A DNA stretch of 64,000 bases from Streptomyces sp. NWU339 (GCF_003143855.1 NZ_QFRK01000007.1:1-64000); one strand, 5' to 3'. Numbered from the stretch's first letter, positions 1 to 8,885 are shown. The notes: generated by a model not told the origin, from the letters alone. Translations and numbers: made by a program.

Positions 1-1
1 C

Positions 2-310
2 GCCATAGCCGACGCGGCCCAGGCATCCGGCACCGATCCCGACCGCTGCAGCTTCTCCGTCGCCCTGAACGCCGCCCGCGACCAGATCGTCCAGGCCCAG
101 GGCGTGATCGCCGACACCGTCATCGACCTCGTCGGCACGATCGGGCACGCGGTCCTGGGCACCCTCATGCCCGCACGGCGAACCCGCCTCGGCCCTCGCG
201 CGGTCAAACGGCCTCTGTCCCGATACGCCTACAAGAGCCTCAAGGTCGACCGCCACACCTACAAGGCCACCGTCAGCATCGACATCTTGACGTCGGCTCC
301 CGGACCGTAA
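2..310 (+). CDS. IS4-type transposase, C-terminal part (cut by window edge)
   Basis: The reading frame is open from base 2 and ends at TAA 310, giving about 102 residues. The tail contains AVLGTLMPARRTRLGPRAVK followed by a RYAYKSLKVDRHTYKA segment, which resembles the C-terminus of IS4-family DDE transposases of actinomycetes. The DDE catalytic core would lie upstream and is outside the window, so it cannot be judged whether the element is intact. It lies 46 bases from a tRNA gene. No terminal inverted repeat could be defined; a short GGGC-TTTT-GCCC hairpin at 324-335 may belong to the element end. Confidence 0.7.
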   Translation, partial: AIADAAQASGTDPDRCSFSVALNAARDQIVQAQGVIADTVIDLVGTIGHAVLGTLMPARRTRLGPRAVKRPLSRYAYKSLKVDRHTYKATVSIDILTSAPGP

Positions 311-355
311 ACTTCACGGCCTTGGGCTTTTGCCCGTGAGGACCTTCTGCTCTGT

Positions 356-428
<73 letters not shown>

Positions 429-475
429 CTGCGTTCCGCGCGGCGAACCGCGTGATCTCGCAGGTCAACCCTACC

Positions 476-700
476 TCATGCGGAGTGTGGTCCGTCGACC
501 GGCGGCGTGCCGTGGGTGTGCGAGGGCGAACACCGGGCGGCTGAGCGGGTCGCACAACTCGACGCGGTCGCTGCCCGGTTCGCAGGCCTGGAGGAAGAAC
601 GTCCGCTGAATGGCGTGCTTGCGCGGTCCCGTCTCGATGAACACACCGGTGTCGACGCGAGATCGGTGGCGCGCAGGATGTCCTCGCGGGTTCGAACCCG
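476..700 (-). pseudogene. Frameshifted fragment of catechol 2,3-dioxygenase (VOC family)
   Basis: On the minus strand one frame reads TREDILRATDLA. A second frame, starting near 644, continues VFIETGPRKHAIQRTFFLQ and then EPGSDRVELCDP. Together they match the C-terminal pattern of extradiol catechol 2,3-dioxygenases (SREEVLRAAD..., IETGPHKHAIQQTFFLY, EPGGNRVEL). The two halves are in different frames, joined near a GTGTG run around 643-647, and everything N-terminal of about residue 230 of such an enzyme is missing. It fills the gap between the tRNA and the MscS gene. The family assignment rests on recalled motif patterns. Confidence 0.55.
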
Positions 701-774
701 TCTGCGCTGGCCGGCCCTCCCCATCCCCGGCCGCGCCTCGTCGGCCGGGGTCCACCGGGGTCCGCTGCAGCCGG

Positions 775-1872
775 TCAGATCGGCCGGGTCACCGTCATGT
801 CGCTCGGCTCGGGCTCGGCGTCGCGCTGCTGCGGGAACACCACCGTGCCCTGCTGCAGCGCCACCGTCCGCGCGGGTGACGGGATGCGGATGCCCTCCTC
901 GCGGTAGCGCCGGTGCAGGCGCTTGATGAACTCGTGCTTGATCCGGTACTGGTCGCTGAACTCGCCGACGCCCAGAATCACGGTGAACCCGATCCGGGAG
1001 TCGCCGAAGGTGTGGAACCGCACCGCCGGCTCGTGCTCCGGGATCGCGCCGGTGATCTCCGTCATCACCGCGGCGACGACCTCCTTGGTCACCTCTTCCA
1101 CCTGCTCCAGGTCGCTGTCGTAGGACACCCCGGCCTGCACCAGGATGGTCAGCTTCTGCTCGGGACGCATGAAGTTGGTCATGTTCGTCTTCGCGAGCTG
1201 CCCGTTGGGGATGACCACCAGGTTGTTGGAGAGTTCGCGGACCGTCGTCTGGCGCCAGTTGATGTCCTCGACATAGCCCTCCTCGCCGCTGCTCAGCCGG
1301 ATGTAGTCGCCGGGCTGGACGGTCTTGGAGGCGAGGATGTGGATGCCCGCGAACAGGTTGGCGAGCGTGTCCTGAAGGGCCAGCGCGACCGCCAGGCCGC
1401 CGACGCCGAGGGCGGTGATCATCGGGGCGATGGGGATGCCGAGGGTCTGGAGCACCACCATGAACCCGATCGCCAGGACCAGGATCCTGGTGATGTTCGT
1501 GAAAATGGTGGCCGATCCGGCGACACCGGAACGGGACTGGGTCACCGAACGCACCAGACCGGCCACCACCCGGGCCGCCGACACGGTCGCAGCGGCGATG
1601 ACCAGGACCGTCAGCATCTGGTTGACGTTGTGCTGCACGGTCCGGGTCAGCGGCAGCGCCGCCGCGGCGGAGGCAGCGCCGCCGGCGACCGCCGCCCACG
1701 GCGCGATCATGCGCAGGGCGTCCACGAGGACGTCGTCCCCGCGCCAGCTGGTGCGCTCGGCGTGCCGGCCGAGCCAGCGCAGCAGCATCCGCAGCAGGAA
1801 CGCCGCCAGCAGGCCCGCGACGATCGCGATACCGGCGTACAGCAGGTCGTCCAGAGTGAGCGCGCGCGTCAC
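775..1872 (-). CDS. Small-conductance mechanosensitive channel, MscS family
   Basis: This 365-residue membrane protein has hydrophobic helices at about 10-32, 57-75, 84-108 and 130-170, followed by the MscS pore helix and beta domain (ALGVGGLAVALALQDTLANL, then VQPGDYIRL and VIPNGQLAKTNMTNF). The segment order matches channels that open on hypo-osmotic membrane tension to release solutes. It is transcribed away from the SoxR-regulated exporter and has no operon partner. The start is a GTG at 1872; the longer overlapping frame on this strand is a shadow. Confidence 0.88.
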   Translation of the reverse strand: MTRALTLDDLLYAGIAIVAGLLAAFLLRMLLRWLGRHAERTSWRGDDVLVDALRMIAPWAAVAGGAASAAAALPLTRTVQHNVNQMLTVLVIAAATVSAARVVAGLVRSVTQSRSGVAGSATIFTNITRILVLAIGFMVVLQTLGIPIAPMITALGVGGLAVALALQDTLANLFAGIHILASKTVQPGDYIRLSSGEEGYVEDINWRQTTVRELSNNLVVIPNGQLAKTNMTNFMRPEQKLTILVQAGVSYDSDLEQVEEVTKEVVAAVMTEITGAIPEHEPAVRFHTFGDSRIGFTVILGVGEFSDQYRIKHEFIKRLHRRYREEGIRIPSPARTVALQQGTVVFPQQRDAEPEPSDMTVTRPI

Positions 1873-2144
1873 CGCTCACCTCCGGCGAACGTCCTGGCCG
1901 TCGACCGTATGTGATGTCGTGTCACGTCTCGTCACCTGCTCGAATTCGGGGATGCCCGGGAGGGTGCGGGCCGGGAGGTGTGCCGTGCCGGATCGGCCTG
2001 GCCCGCGGTCGGCACAGTCGCTCATCTTGCCGTATCGGCAGGGGGAGTTCGCACCGCGCCGAGTGGCACGCTCGGCATCCGTCGGCCGAGTGGCCGTTCG
2101 AGGGCGGCGGATCACGGACGGGGGAGCCGTTCGAGCGGTGTGCC
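1873..2144. other. Divergent intergenic region
   Basis: This stretch separates the divergent mscS-like and ABC exporter genes. It must hold the mscS-like promoter on the minus strand, but no convincing -35/-10 pair is visible. No coding frame with persuasive composition or family similarity was found. Confidence 0.4.
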
Positions 2145-2175
2145 TTGACCTCAATGAAGCTTGAGGTTCTATGTT
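2145..2175 (+). promoter_or_regulatory. SoxR/MerR-type promoter and operator
   Basis: A -35 TTGACC (2145-2150) and a -10 TATGTT (2170-2175) are separated by 19 bp, the over-long spacer typical of MerR-family-activated promoters. Within it lies an interrupted palindrome, ACCTCAATGAAGCTTGAGGT (2148-2167), whose CCTCAA/TTGAGG ends match the SoxR box known from Streptomyces coelicolor. Binding by SoxR is inferred. The predicted transcription start near 2182-2183 falls on the first usable ATG, implying a leaderless message. Confidence 0.75.
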
Positions 2176-2182
2176 CTCCCAC

Positions 2183-4111
2183 ATGAGCATGGAGACCACA
2201 GCCTGGACCCAGTTGCACAGCGTCATGACCGCGGAGGAGGAGCGCCGTCCCTTCGCGCGGGACACGCTGCGCCGGATCGGAGGGTTCGCCCGCCCGCACC
2301 GCCGCCGCCTGACCCTCTTCGTCCTGCTCGGATCGGCGACCGCACTGCTCGCCGTCGCCACCCCCCTGCTGGCCGGGCGCGTCGTCGACACCATCGTGAC
2401 CGGCGGCGACTCGGGCACGGTCGTCCGGCTGGCCCTGCTCATCGCGCTGATCGCGGTGACGGAGGCCGCGCTCGGCATCCTCGGCCGCAGACTGTCGGCC
2501 TCCCTCGGGGAGGAACTCATCCTCGATCTGCGGACCGCCGTGTTCGACCATGTGCAGCGGATGCCGGTCGCGTTCTTCACCCGCACGCGTACGGGCGCGC
2601 TCGTCTCCCGTCTCAACAACGACGTGATCGGCGCCCAGCGGGCCTTCAGCAACACCCTGTCCACCGTGGTCGGCAACGTGGTGACGCTGGTCCTCGCTCT
2701 GGCCGTGATGCTCACCCTGTCCTGGCGGATCACCCTGCTCGCGCTGGTCCTGCTGCCGGTGTTCGTGATCCCCGCCCGGCGCATGGGCCGCCGCATGGCC
2801 CGTATGCAGCGCGAGGCCGCCGCCCTGAACGCGGCCATGGGCACCCGGATGACCGAGCGCTTCTCTGCGCCCGGAGCCACCCTGGTCAAGCTCTTCGGCC
2901 GTCCCGAGGAGGAGTCGGAGGCGTTCGCGGAGCGCGCCCGCCGGGTGCGGGACATCGGCGTACGGACGGCCACCGCCCAGACCGTGTTCATCACCGCGCT
3001 GACCCTCGTCTCCGCCCTCGCCCTGGCCCTCGTCTACGGAGTGGGCGGCCACCTCGCGCTGCGCGGCGCGCTGGAGCCCGGCGCGGTCGTGTCGCTGGCG
3101 CTGCTGCTCACCCGCCTGTACGCGCCGCTGACCTCGCTCGCGGGGGCGCGGGTGGAGGTGATGAGCGCCCTGGTCAGCTTCGAACGGGTCTTCGAGGTGC
3201 TGGATCTGCGGCCGCTCATCGAGGAGAAGCCGGACGCCCGCGACGTCCCGGCCGGGCCGGTGTCCGTCGAGTTCGACGACGTCCGCTTCGGCTACCCGTC
3301 CGCCGACAAGGTCTCCCTCGCCTCCCTGGAGGAGGTCGCCACCCTGGACCCGAACGGGGGCACCGAGGTCCTGCACGGCATCTCCTTCCGCGTCGAACCC
3401 GGACAGACCGTGGCCCTCGTCGGCTCCTCCGGCGCCGGGAAGTCGACCATCGCGCAGCTGCTGCCGCGCCTCTACGACGTCGACTCGGGCGCGGTGCGCG
3501 TGGGTGGCGTCGACGTCCGGGACCTCACCGCGCGGTCGCTGCGCGACACCCTCGGCATGGTCACCCAGGACGGCCACCTCTTCCACGACACGGTCCGCGC
3601 CAACCTGCTCCTGGCCGGGCCCGGGGCGAGCGAGCCCGAACTCTGGGACGCGCTGCGCCGCGCCCGCCTGGACGACCTCGTACGGTCCCTGCCCGAGGGC
3701 TTGGACACGGTGGTCGGAGAACGCGGCTACCGGTTCTCCGGCGGGGAACGCCAGCGCATGACGATCGCCCGGCTGCTGCTGGCCCGGCAGCGGGTCGTCC
3801 TCCTCGACGAGGCCACCGCCCACCTGGACAACACCTCCGAGGCGGCCGTCCAGGAGGCGCTCGCGGAGGCACTGGAGGGCAGGACGGCCATCGTCATCGC
3901 CCACCGGCTGTCCACCGTCCGGACCGCGGACCGGATCCTGGTCGTCGAAGCCGGCCGGATCGTGGAACGGGGCACGCACGAGGAACTGCTGGAGACCGGC
4001 GGCCGTTACGCCGCACTGCACCATGCCCGGTCCGCTCCCCGGCCGGCGGACCCCGGCCACGACCGGGACCGCGACCCGGACCACGACCGCAGCGCACCGG
4101 CGGCGGTGTAG
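2183..4111 (+). CDS. ABC exporter, fused permease-ATPase, likely SoxR regulon
   Basis: This 642-residue type I exporter half-transporter has six transmembrane helices in about residues 45-320 and a nucleotide-binding domain from about 355. Walker A is GSSGAGKST, the signature is FSGGERQRM, Walker B is VVLLDEA and the H-loop is IAHRLS. It should act as a homodimer in the cytoplasmic membrane, exporting an unknown, probably redox-active or toxic compound. An upstream in-frame ATG at 2171 lies inside the -10 element, so ATG 2183 (or 2189) is preferred and the mRNA would be leaderless. In S. coelicolor an ABC transporter gene is among the SoxR targets, which fits this context. Confidence 0.9.
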   Translation: MSMETTAWTQLHSVMTAEEERRPFARDTLRRIGGFARPHRRRLTLFVLLGSATALLAVATPLLAGRVVDTIVTGGDSGTVVRLALLIALIAVTEAALGILGRRLSASLGEELILDLRTAVFDHVQRMPVAFFTRTRTGALVSRLNNDVIGAQRAFSNTLSTVVGNVVTLVLALAVMLTLSWRITLLALVLLPVFVIPARRMGRRMARMQREAAALNAAMGTRMTERFSAPGATLVKLFGRPEEESEAFAERARRVRDIGVRTATAQTVFITALTLVSALALALVYGVGGHLALRGALEPGAVVSLALLLTRLYAPLTSLAGARVEVMSALVSFERVFEVLDLRPLIEEKPDARDVPAGPVSVEFDDVRFGYPSADKVSLASLEEVATLDPNGGTEVLHGISFRVEPGQTVALVGSSGAGKSTIAQLLPRLYDVDSGAVRVGGVDVRDLTARSLRDTLGMVTQDGHLFHDTVRANLLLAGPGASEPELWDALRRARLDDLVRSLPEGLDTVVGERGYRFSGGERQRMTIARLLLARQRVVLLDEATAHLDNTSEAAVQEALAEALEGRTAIVIAHRLSTVRTADRILVVEAGRIVERGTHEELLETGGRYAALHHARSAPRPADPGHDRDRDPDHDRSAPAAV

Positions 4112-4132
4112 GGCCCGCCCGGCCCGCCACAC

Positions 4133-4174
4133 AGCGCCGCCGCCGACCCCGGGATCGGGGTCGGCGGCGGCGCT
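4133..4174. terminator. Bidirectional terminator hairpin
   Basis: A perfect 18-bp inverted repeat (4133-4150 with 4157-4174, loop GGGATC) sits between the convergent ABC exporter and secDF genes. Confidence 0.85.
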
Positions 4175-4215
4175 CGCGTGCGCACGGCGGCTCCCCTCGG
4201 GGGAGCCGCTCGGCG

Positions 4216-6549
4216 TCAGGATCCCTGGCTGGTGGCCTTCGCCAGGCTCGAGCTCTCCTCGGCGCCGGACTTCTCGCGCCCGGAATCGCTCCGGCCACGG
4301 CCACGGCCGCGACCACGCCCGCGACCACGGCCGCTGCCGTCGCTCGCGTACGCGTCGAGCTCGATGGCGAGCGGCGACGCGGTCAGGACCGACGAGTACG
4401 TGCCCACCAGCATGCCGATCAGCAGGGCGAGTGCGAAGTCGGTCAGCGAGTCACCGCCCAGCAGAGCCAGCGAGGCCAGGATGAAGATCACACCGATACC
4501 GGTGTTCACCGTACGGGGCACCGTCTGCAGGACCGCCAGGTTGGTGGACTGGGCCAGGGGCGCCTTGGGATTCTTCTGCCACAGTTCCCGGACGCGGTCG
4601 AAGACCACGACGGAGTCGTTCACCGAGTAACCGACCACGGTGAGCAGTGCGGCCAGGAAGACCCCGTCGATCGGCTTGCCCAGCCACGCGAAGATGCCGG
4701 TCAGGATCACCACGTCGTGGGCCAGGGTGCTGACCGCCGCCGTACCGAACATCCAGCGGAACCGGAAGGCGAGGTACAGGAGCTGGGCGCCGAGGGCCAG
4801 GCCGAGCGCGATCAGCGCGTTGCGGCGCAGTTCGTCGCCGAGGCTCGGGCCGATCAGCTCGTCGCGGACCTTCTCCGCCCCGCCGCCGACCTCGTCGATG
4901 GCCTCGGCGACCTTGACCGCCTCGGCGTTGCTCAGCTCATCGGTACGCACCGTCAGCCCGTTGTCCCCGGAGGACTGCACGACGGCCTGCGGGAAGCCAG
5001 CGTCGGCCAGGACCGTGCGGGCCTGGTCCGGATCGACGGTCTTGGTGGTCGAGTACTCGATCAGCCGGCCGCCGGTGAACTCGACACCGAAGTTCAGCCC
5101 GCGCACCACGATGCCGGCACCGGTGACGATCAGCACGATGAGGGACACCACCAGCCAGCGGCGCGGGCGGCGCATCAGCTGCGGGTCGCGACGGGTGAGG
5201 TACTCACGGACCCGCCCGATGGAGGCCAGACCGGTGAGCTTGGGACGGCGGTGCACCCAGCGGCGCTCCACGGCGAACTCGGCCAGTACCCGCGTGATCA
5301 CCAGTGCGCTGATCATGGAGGCGAGGACACCGATGGCCAGGGTGACGCCGAAGCCCTTCACCGGACCGGAGGCGAGCAGGAACAGCAGCCCCGCCGCGAT
5401 GAGCGTGGTGATGTTGGAGTCGGCGATCGCGCTGAAGGCGCCCTTGAAGCCGGCGGTCAGGGCCGAGCGGCTGCTGGGCCGGTTGCGTTTGCCGTACTCC
5501 TCGCGCGCTCGTTCGAAGACCAGCACGTTGGCGTCGACGGCCATGCCGATCGCCAGGACGAAACCGGCCAGACCCGGCAGGGTCAGGGTCGCGCCGAGGC
5601 CCGCGAGAGCGGCGTAGGAGATCACGCCGTAGCAGGCCAGGGCCACGATGGCCAGGAAACCCATCAGCCGGTAGACGACGATGATGAACATCGCGGTGAG
5701 GGCGGTGCCCAGGGCGGCGGCCCAGGCGCTCGACTCGATGGCCTCGGCGCCCAGCGTCGGGCCCACGGTCCGCTGCTCCACCGTCTCGACCGGCACCGGG
5801 AGGGCACCGCCGCTGATGAGCAGGGCGAGCTCCTTGGAGTCCTCACTGGTGAAGGAACCGGTGATCTGGGTGGACCCGCCGGTGATGCCGCCCCCACAGG
5901 CCACGGACGGGTCGACCTGCGGCGACGAGATGATCTTGTTGTCCAGCACGATCGCGACCCGGCGCTTGGGGTCACCGGCGGGGTTGCAGGCCGCCTGGCC
6001 GGTCAGCTTGGCCCAGCCCTTGTCGTCCTCGAAGTCCACGGTGACGAGCCAGCCGGCACCGCTCTGCTGGTCGAAGGTGGCCTCGGCGTCCTTCACATCC
6101 TGACCGGAGAGCGAGGCGGCGGCCAGGTGGAGCCGCTCACCGGCCTCGTCGGCCAGGACGCGTTCCCCCTTCGGCAGGGACTTGTCGGACTCGGCGCCCG
6201 GGCCGAGCACCGAGTGGACGGAGAGCTGCGCGGTACGGCCCAGCACGTCGGCTGCCTTCCGCGGGTCCTGCACACCGGGCAGCTCGACGATGATCCGGTT
6301 GTCACCGGAGCGGACGATGGTGGGTTCGGCGACACCGAGCGCGTCGATACGGCCGCGCAGGACCTCGAGGGTCCGCTCGGTCGCCTCACCGTCGGCCTTG
6401 ATGGTCTCGGTGGAGCGGGTCTCCAGCACGATCTGGGTGCCGCCGCGCAGGTCGAGGCCCAGACGGACGGGGACCGTGGCGGCGATGTACACGGACAGGG
6501 CGATCACGACGAGCGCGAACAACGCCCGGAAGCGGGCGGAACTTTTCAC
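4216..6549 (-). CDS. secDF: Fused protein translocase subunit SecDF
   Basis: This 777-residue protein joins SecD and SecF in one chain. The SecD half has the N-terminal helix, LGLDLRGGTQ near residue 31, a large periplasmic-type domain, and five helices with AIGMAVDANVLVFERAREEY. The SecF half begins near residue 450 with FGVEFTGG and contains VVGYSVNDSVVVFDRVRE. SecDF uses the proton gradient to help SecYEG export proteins. The start is GTG 6549 with GGAG 8 nt upstream. The C-terminus is unusual: a run of seven Gly-Arg dipeptides followed by a Ser/Glu/Lys-rich tail. Streptomyces usually carry separate secD and secF as well, so this may be a second copy. Confidence 0.93.
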   Translation of the reverse strand: MKSSARFRALFALVVIALSVYIAATVPVRLGLDLRGGTQIVLETRSTETIKADGEATERTLEVLRGRIDALGVAEPTIVRSGDNRIIVELPGVQDPRKAADVLGRTAQLSVHSVLGPGAESDKSLPKGERVLADEAGERLHLAAASLSGQDVKDAEATFDQQSGAGWLVTVDFEDDKGWAKLTGQAACNPAGDPKRRVAIVLDNKIISSPQVDPSVACGGGITGGSTQITGSFTSEDSKELALLISGGALPVPVETVEQRTVGPTLGAEAIESSAWAAALGTALTAMFIIVVYRLMGFLAIVALACYGVISYAALAGLGATLTLPGLAGFVLAIGMAVDANVLVFERAREEYGKRNRPSSRSALTAGFKGAFSAIADSNITTLIAAGLLFLLASGPVKGFGVTLAIGVLASMISALVITRVLAEFAVERRWVHRRPKLTGLASIGRVREYLTRRDPQLMRRPRRWLVVSLIVLIVTGAGIVVRGLNFGVEFTGGRLIEYSTTKTVDPDQARTVLADAGFPQAVVQSSGDNGLTVRTDELSNAEAVKVAEAIDEVGGGAEKVRDELIGPSLGDELRRNALIALGLALGAQLLYLAFRFRWMFGTAAVSTLAHDVVILTGIFAWLGKPIDGVFLAALLTVVGYSVNDSVVVFDRVRELWQKNPKAPLAQSTNLAVLQTVPRTVNTGIGVIFILASLALLGGDSLTDFALALLIGMLVGTYSSVLTASPLAIELDAYASDGSGRGRGRGRGRGRGRSDSGREKSGAEESSSLAKATSQGS

Positions 6550-6613
6550 GTATGACTCCAGCAGGCACGCCGTGGCCGACTACGGCACGGCGGAGAGATG
6601 GGTGACAGGACTC

Positions 6614-7099
6614 TCAGGCGCTGGACGATATAGGAGGCGCCCGGCCGAGGTCCGCCGGCATGTGCGCGGCGGCGGGCGGCGCGTGCCCGGCCGCCGGGGC
6701 GGGCCGGGCCGGCCGGGGCGGCACACGGGGGGTGTGCTCGGGGGTGAACAGCAGATGACCGGCCGGCACCGTGCGCTCCCCGGCGTCGCGCTGCGGCCGG
6801 AAGGGCACGGTGCGGGCGGTGCAGTCGTCGGCGTGCGGACCCACGTCGGACGAGTGGGTCCCGGGAGCCGCGGCGGGATCCGGCGCGGACCGGTCCGGCC
6901 CGCCGGGCGCCGCCGGCCCCGGGACGGAGGGACCGAAGGCCACGGGGGCGCCGACGGAGGGCGACTGCGCCGCGAGAGCGGGCCGCGGGCCGTCCGGGAT
7001 GCCGAACCCGAAGGTCAGCAGCACGGAGGCCAGCGCGGTGAGAAGCGCGGCGACACGGAGTGGGAGGCGGGCGGCAGGTCCCGGCAGGACATGGCTCAA
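6614..7099 (-). CDS. Putative secreted Pro/Ala-rich protein, coupled to response regulator
   Basis: This 161-residue product has an N-terminal signal-like segment (hydrophobic core about residues 14-34, Ala-rich end ALAAQ) followed by a low-complexity Pro/Ala/Gly region. Only one Cys (DDCTA, about residue 92) is present. G/C in third codon positions is high, supporting a real gene. The proposed start is TTG 7099, which overlaps the response-regulator stop as TTGA and suggests translational coupling. I do not recognise a family. It may be exported and linked to the signal sensed by the adjacent kinase, but that is inference. Confidence 0.55.
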   Translation of the reverse strand: MSHVLPGPAARLPLRVAALLTALASVLLTFGFGIPDGPRPALAAQSPSVGAPVAFGPSVPGPAAPGGPDRSAPDPAAAPGTHSSDVGPHADDCTARTVPFRPQRDAGERTVPAGHLLFTPEHTPRVPPRPARPAPAAGHAPPAAAHMPADLGRAPPISSSA

Positions 7100-7764
7100 G
7101 GCTCGACGAGCCCCGCACGGATCGCGTACCGGGTCAGATCCAGACGGTCCCGCAGACCCAGCTTGCTCAGCAGGTTCTCGCGGTGCCGCTGCACCGTCTT
7201 GACGCTGATGAAGAGCAGCTCGGCGATCTCCTTCGAGGAGTGCCCCTCGGCCACGAGCTTCAGCACTTCCTCCTCGCGCGGCGTCAGCACCTGCTCGGAG
7301 GCCTCCTCACCGTGCTGGACCCGGTCGAGGTAGTTGCGGATCAGCGCGGTGACCGCCCCCGGGTAGAGGAACGGCTCGTCCCGCATCGCGGCCCGGCAGG
7401 CGGCGACCAGGTCGCGGTCTGCAACCGATTTCAGGACGTATCCGCTGGCCCCGGCCTTGAGCGCCTGGAACAGATACTGCTCGTTGTCGTGCATCGTCAG
7501 CATGAGGATACGCAATCCCGGCTTGAGCGCGGACAACTCGCGGGCGGCCTGCAGACCGGTCATCCTGGGCATGGCGATGTCCAGGACGGCCAGGTCGACC
7601 TCCTGGGCGCGGGCCATCGAGATCGCCTCCGCGCCGTCACCGGCCTCGGCGACGACCTCCAGGTCCGGCTCCCGGTCGAGGATCAGCCGGACGCCGCGGC
7701 GCACCAGGGCATGGTCGTCGGCGAGCAGGATCCGGATCGTGGTCGGTGGGGCCTGGTGGGTCAT
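7096..7764 (-). CDS. NarL/FixJ-type response regulator
   Basis: This 222-residue regulator has a receiver domain (ADDH acidic pocket near residue 15, phospho-acceptor Asp in LDIAMP) and a C-terminal LuxR-type helix-turn-helix (LTPREEEVLKLVAEGHSSKE through SVKTVQRHRENLLSKLGL). It should be phosphorylated by the histidine kinase encoded just upstream, since the kinase stop and this ATG overlap by 4 nt (ATGA). Target genes are not evident from the sequence. Confidence 0.93.
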   Translation of the reverse strand: MTHQAPPTTIRILLADDHALVRRGVRLILDREPDLEVVAEAGDGAEAISMARAQEVDLAVLDIAMPRMTGLQAARELSALKPGLRILMLTMHDNEQYLFQALKAGASGYVLKSVADRDLVAACRAAMRDEPFLYPGAVTALIRNYLDRVQHGEEASEQVLTPREEEVLKLVAEGHSSKEIAELLFISVKTVQRHRENLLSKLGLRDRLDLTRYAIRAGLVEP

Positions 7765-8723
7765 GACTGCTTCCTGACGGCGGGCACGGCCAACCGGATC
7801 CGGGTACCGGTCCGGGTGACGGGAGAGATGTCCAGTGTGGCCCCGATGAGCAGGGCCCGTTCACGCATACCGCGAATTCCGGCGCCCTCGTGGGCGGCGC
7901 CGATGCCACGGCCGTCGTCGCTCACCTCGAGGACCACATGGTCGTCCTCCCGGTACAGGCTCACTTTGACGTTCCGCGCCTCGGCGTGCCGGGCGGCGTT
8001 GGTCAGACTCTCCTGCGCCACACGGTAGATCACGAGCTCGGTGCCGTTGTCGAGGGTGGGCAGATCGGGGTCGAAGCTGCGCTTCACCCGCAGTCCGGTG
8101 TGGGTGGCGAACTCGGTGGCGAGCGAGGTGACCGCGCTGACCAGACCGAGATCGTCCAGCACACCCGGACGCAGCCGGCGCACCAGCCGGCGGACCTCGT
8201 CCAGGCTCTCCCGGGTGATCTCCTGCACCTGACGCAGCTCGCCGCGCAGCGGATCGGGCGCCTCGTCGGCGGCCTGCTTCAGGGCCAGCAGGATCGCGGT
8301 CATGCTCTGCCCGACCTCGTCGTGCAGCTCGACGGCGATCCGGCGCCGCTCGGCCTCCTGGGCGAGCAGGGCGCGGGCGCTGCTCGCGGCGCGCTCCTTC
8401 TCCAGCCGCTCCAGCATGGCGTTGAAAGCGCTGACGAGCTCGGAGATCTCGTCGCCGCCGCGCACCGGAAGCCGCTGGCCGGGCCGCAGCAGGTCGACGG
8501 TGGTCATCAGCCGGGTCACCCGGTCCAGCGGCGCGAGCCCGACCCGCAACAGGGCCGCGTTGGCCACGAGCATCACCGCCATGCCGCCCACCAGGATCAC
8601 CGCCTCGGTCAGCAGCACAGGAACGGACACGGTCACCGGAGCCCACAGCAACAGCGCGGTCGCCGCGCCCAGCACCACCGCGTTGAGCCCGAAGATCCGC
8701 CAGTACAGGGACACGGGGGTCAC
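7761..8723 (-). CDS. Sensor histidine kinase (NarX/UhpB-like, HisKA_3)
   Basis: With start GTG 8723 the protein is 320 residues. It has two transmembrane helices in about residues 5-65, a HAMP-like linker, a HisKA_3 dimerization helix with phospho-acceptor AVELHDEVGQ, and an HATPase domain (N-box QESLTNAARHA, G-box DDGRGIG). The open frame extends 63 codons further upstream, but GAGGAAGG sits directly before GTG 8723 and homologous proteins begin at the SLYWRIF segment, so the longer start is rejected. GTG 8714 is an alternative with more normal ribosome-site spacing. It forms a two-component pair with the downstream regulator. Confidence 0.9.
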   Translation of the reverse strand: MTPVSLYWRIFGLNAVVLGAATALLLWAPVTVSVPVLLTEAVILVGGMAVMLVANAALLRVGLAPLDRVTRLMTTVDLLRPGQRLPVRGGDEISELVSAFNAMLERLEKERAASSARALLAQEAERRRIAVELHDEVGQSMTAILLALKQAADEAPDPLRGELRQVQEITRESLDEVRRLVRRLRPGVLDDLGLVSAVTSLATEFATHTGLRVKRSFDPDLPTLDNGTELVIYRVAQESLTNAARHAEARNVKVSLYREDDHVVLEVSDDGRGIGAAHEGAGIRGMRERALLIGATLDISPVTRTGTRIRLAVPAVRKQS

Positions 8724-8885
8724 GCCTTCCTCTTTCTCGTCTGCCTCTACTGTCGGACACCACAGCGACCGATGCGGCAGCGGCCTCCCGAAGGCATGCC
8801 CCTTGTCCCACGTTGTCTCACGGCGAACGGTGAACGGCGAAACAGAGTGCACGAGCCGGCCCCCTTCCGTCGATGGGCCCCGCAC

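Noticed and set aside
311..355. Terminal inverted repeat or attachment site next to tRNA-Pro
   Set aside because: No repeat of the tRNA 3' end and no matching inverted repeat is visible; only a 4-bp-stem hairpin is present.
2171..2173. ATG as the start of the ABC exporter
   Set aside because: It lies inside the -10 element of the SoxR-type promoter and would not be transcribed from it.
2161..6555. 1464-codon plus-strand frame over the ABC exporter and secDF
   Set aside because: It crosses two convergent genes and a terminator and has no recognisable domain; it is a G+C composition artefact.
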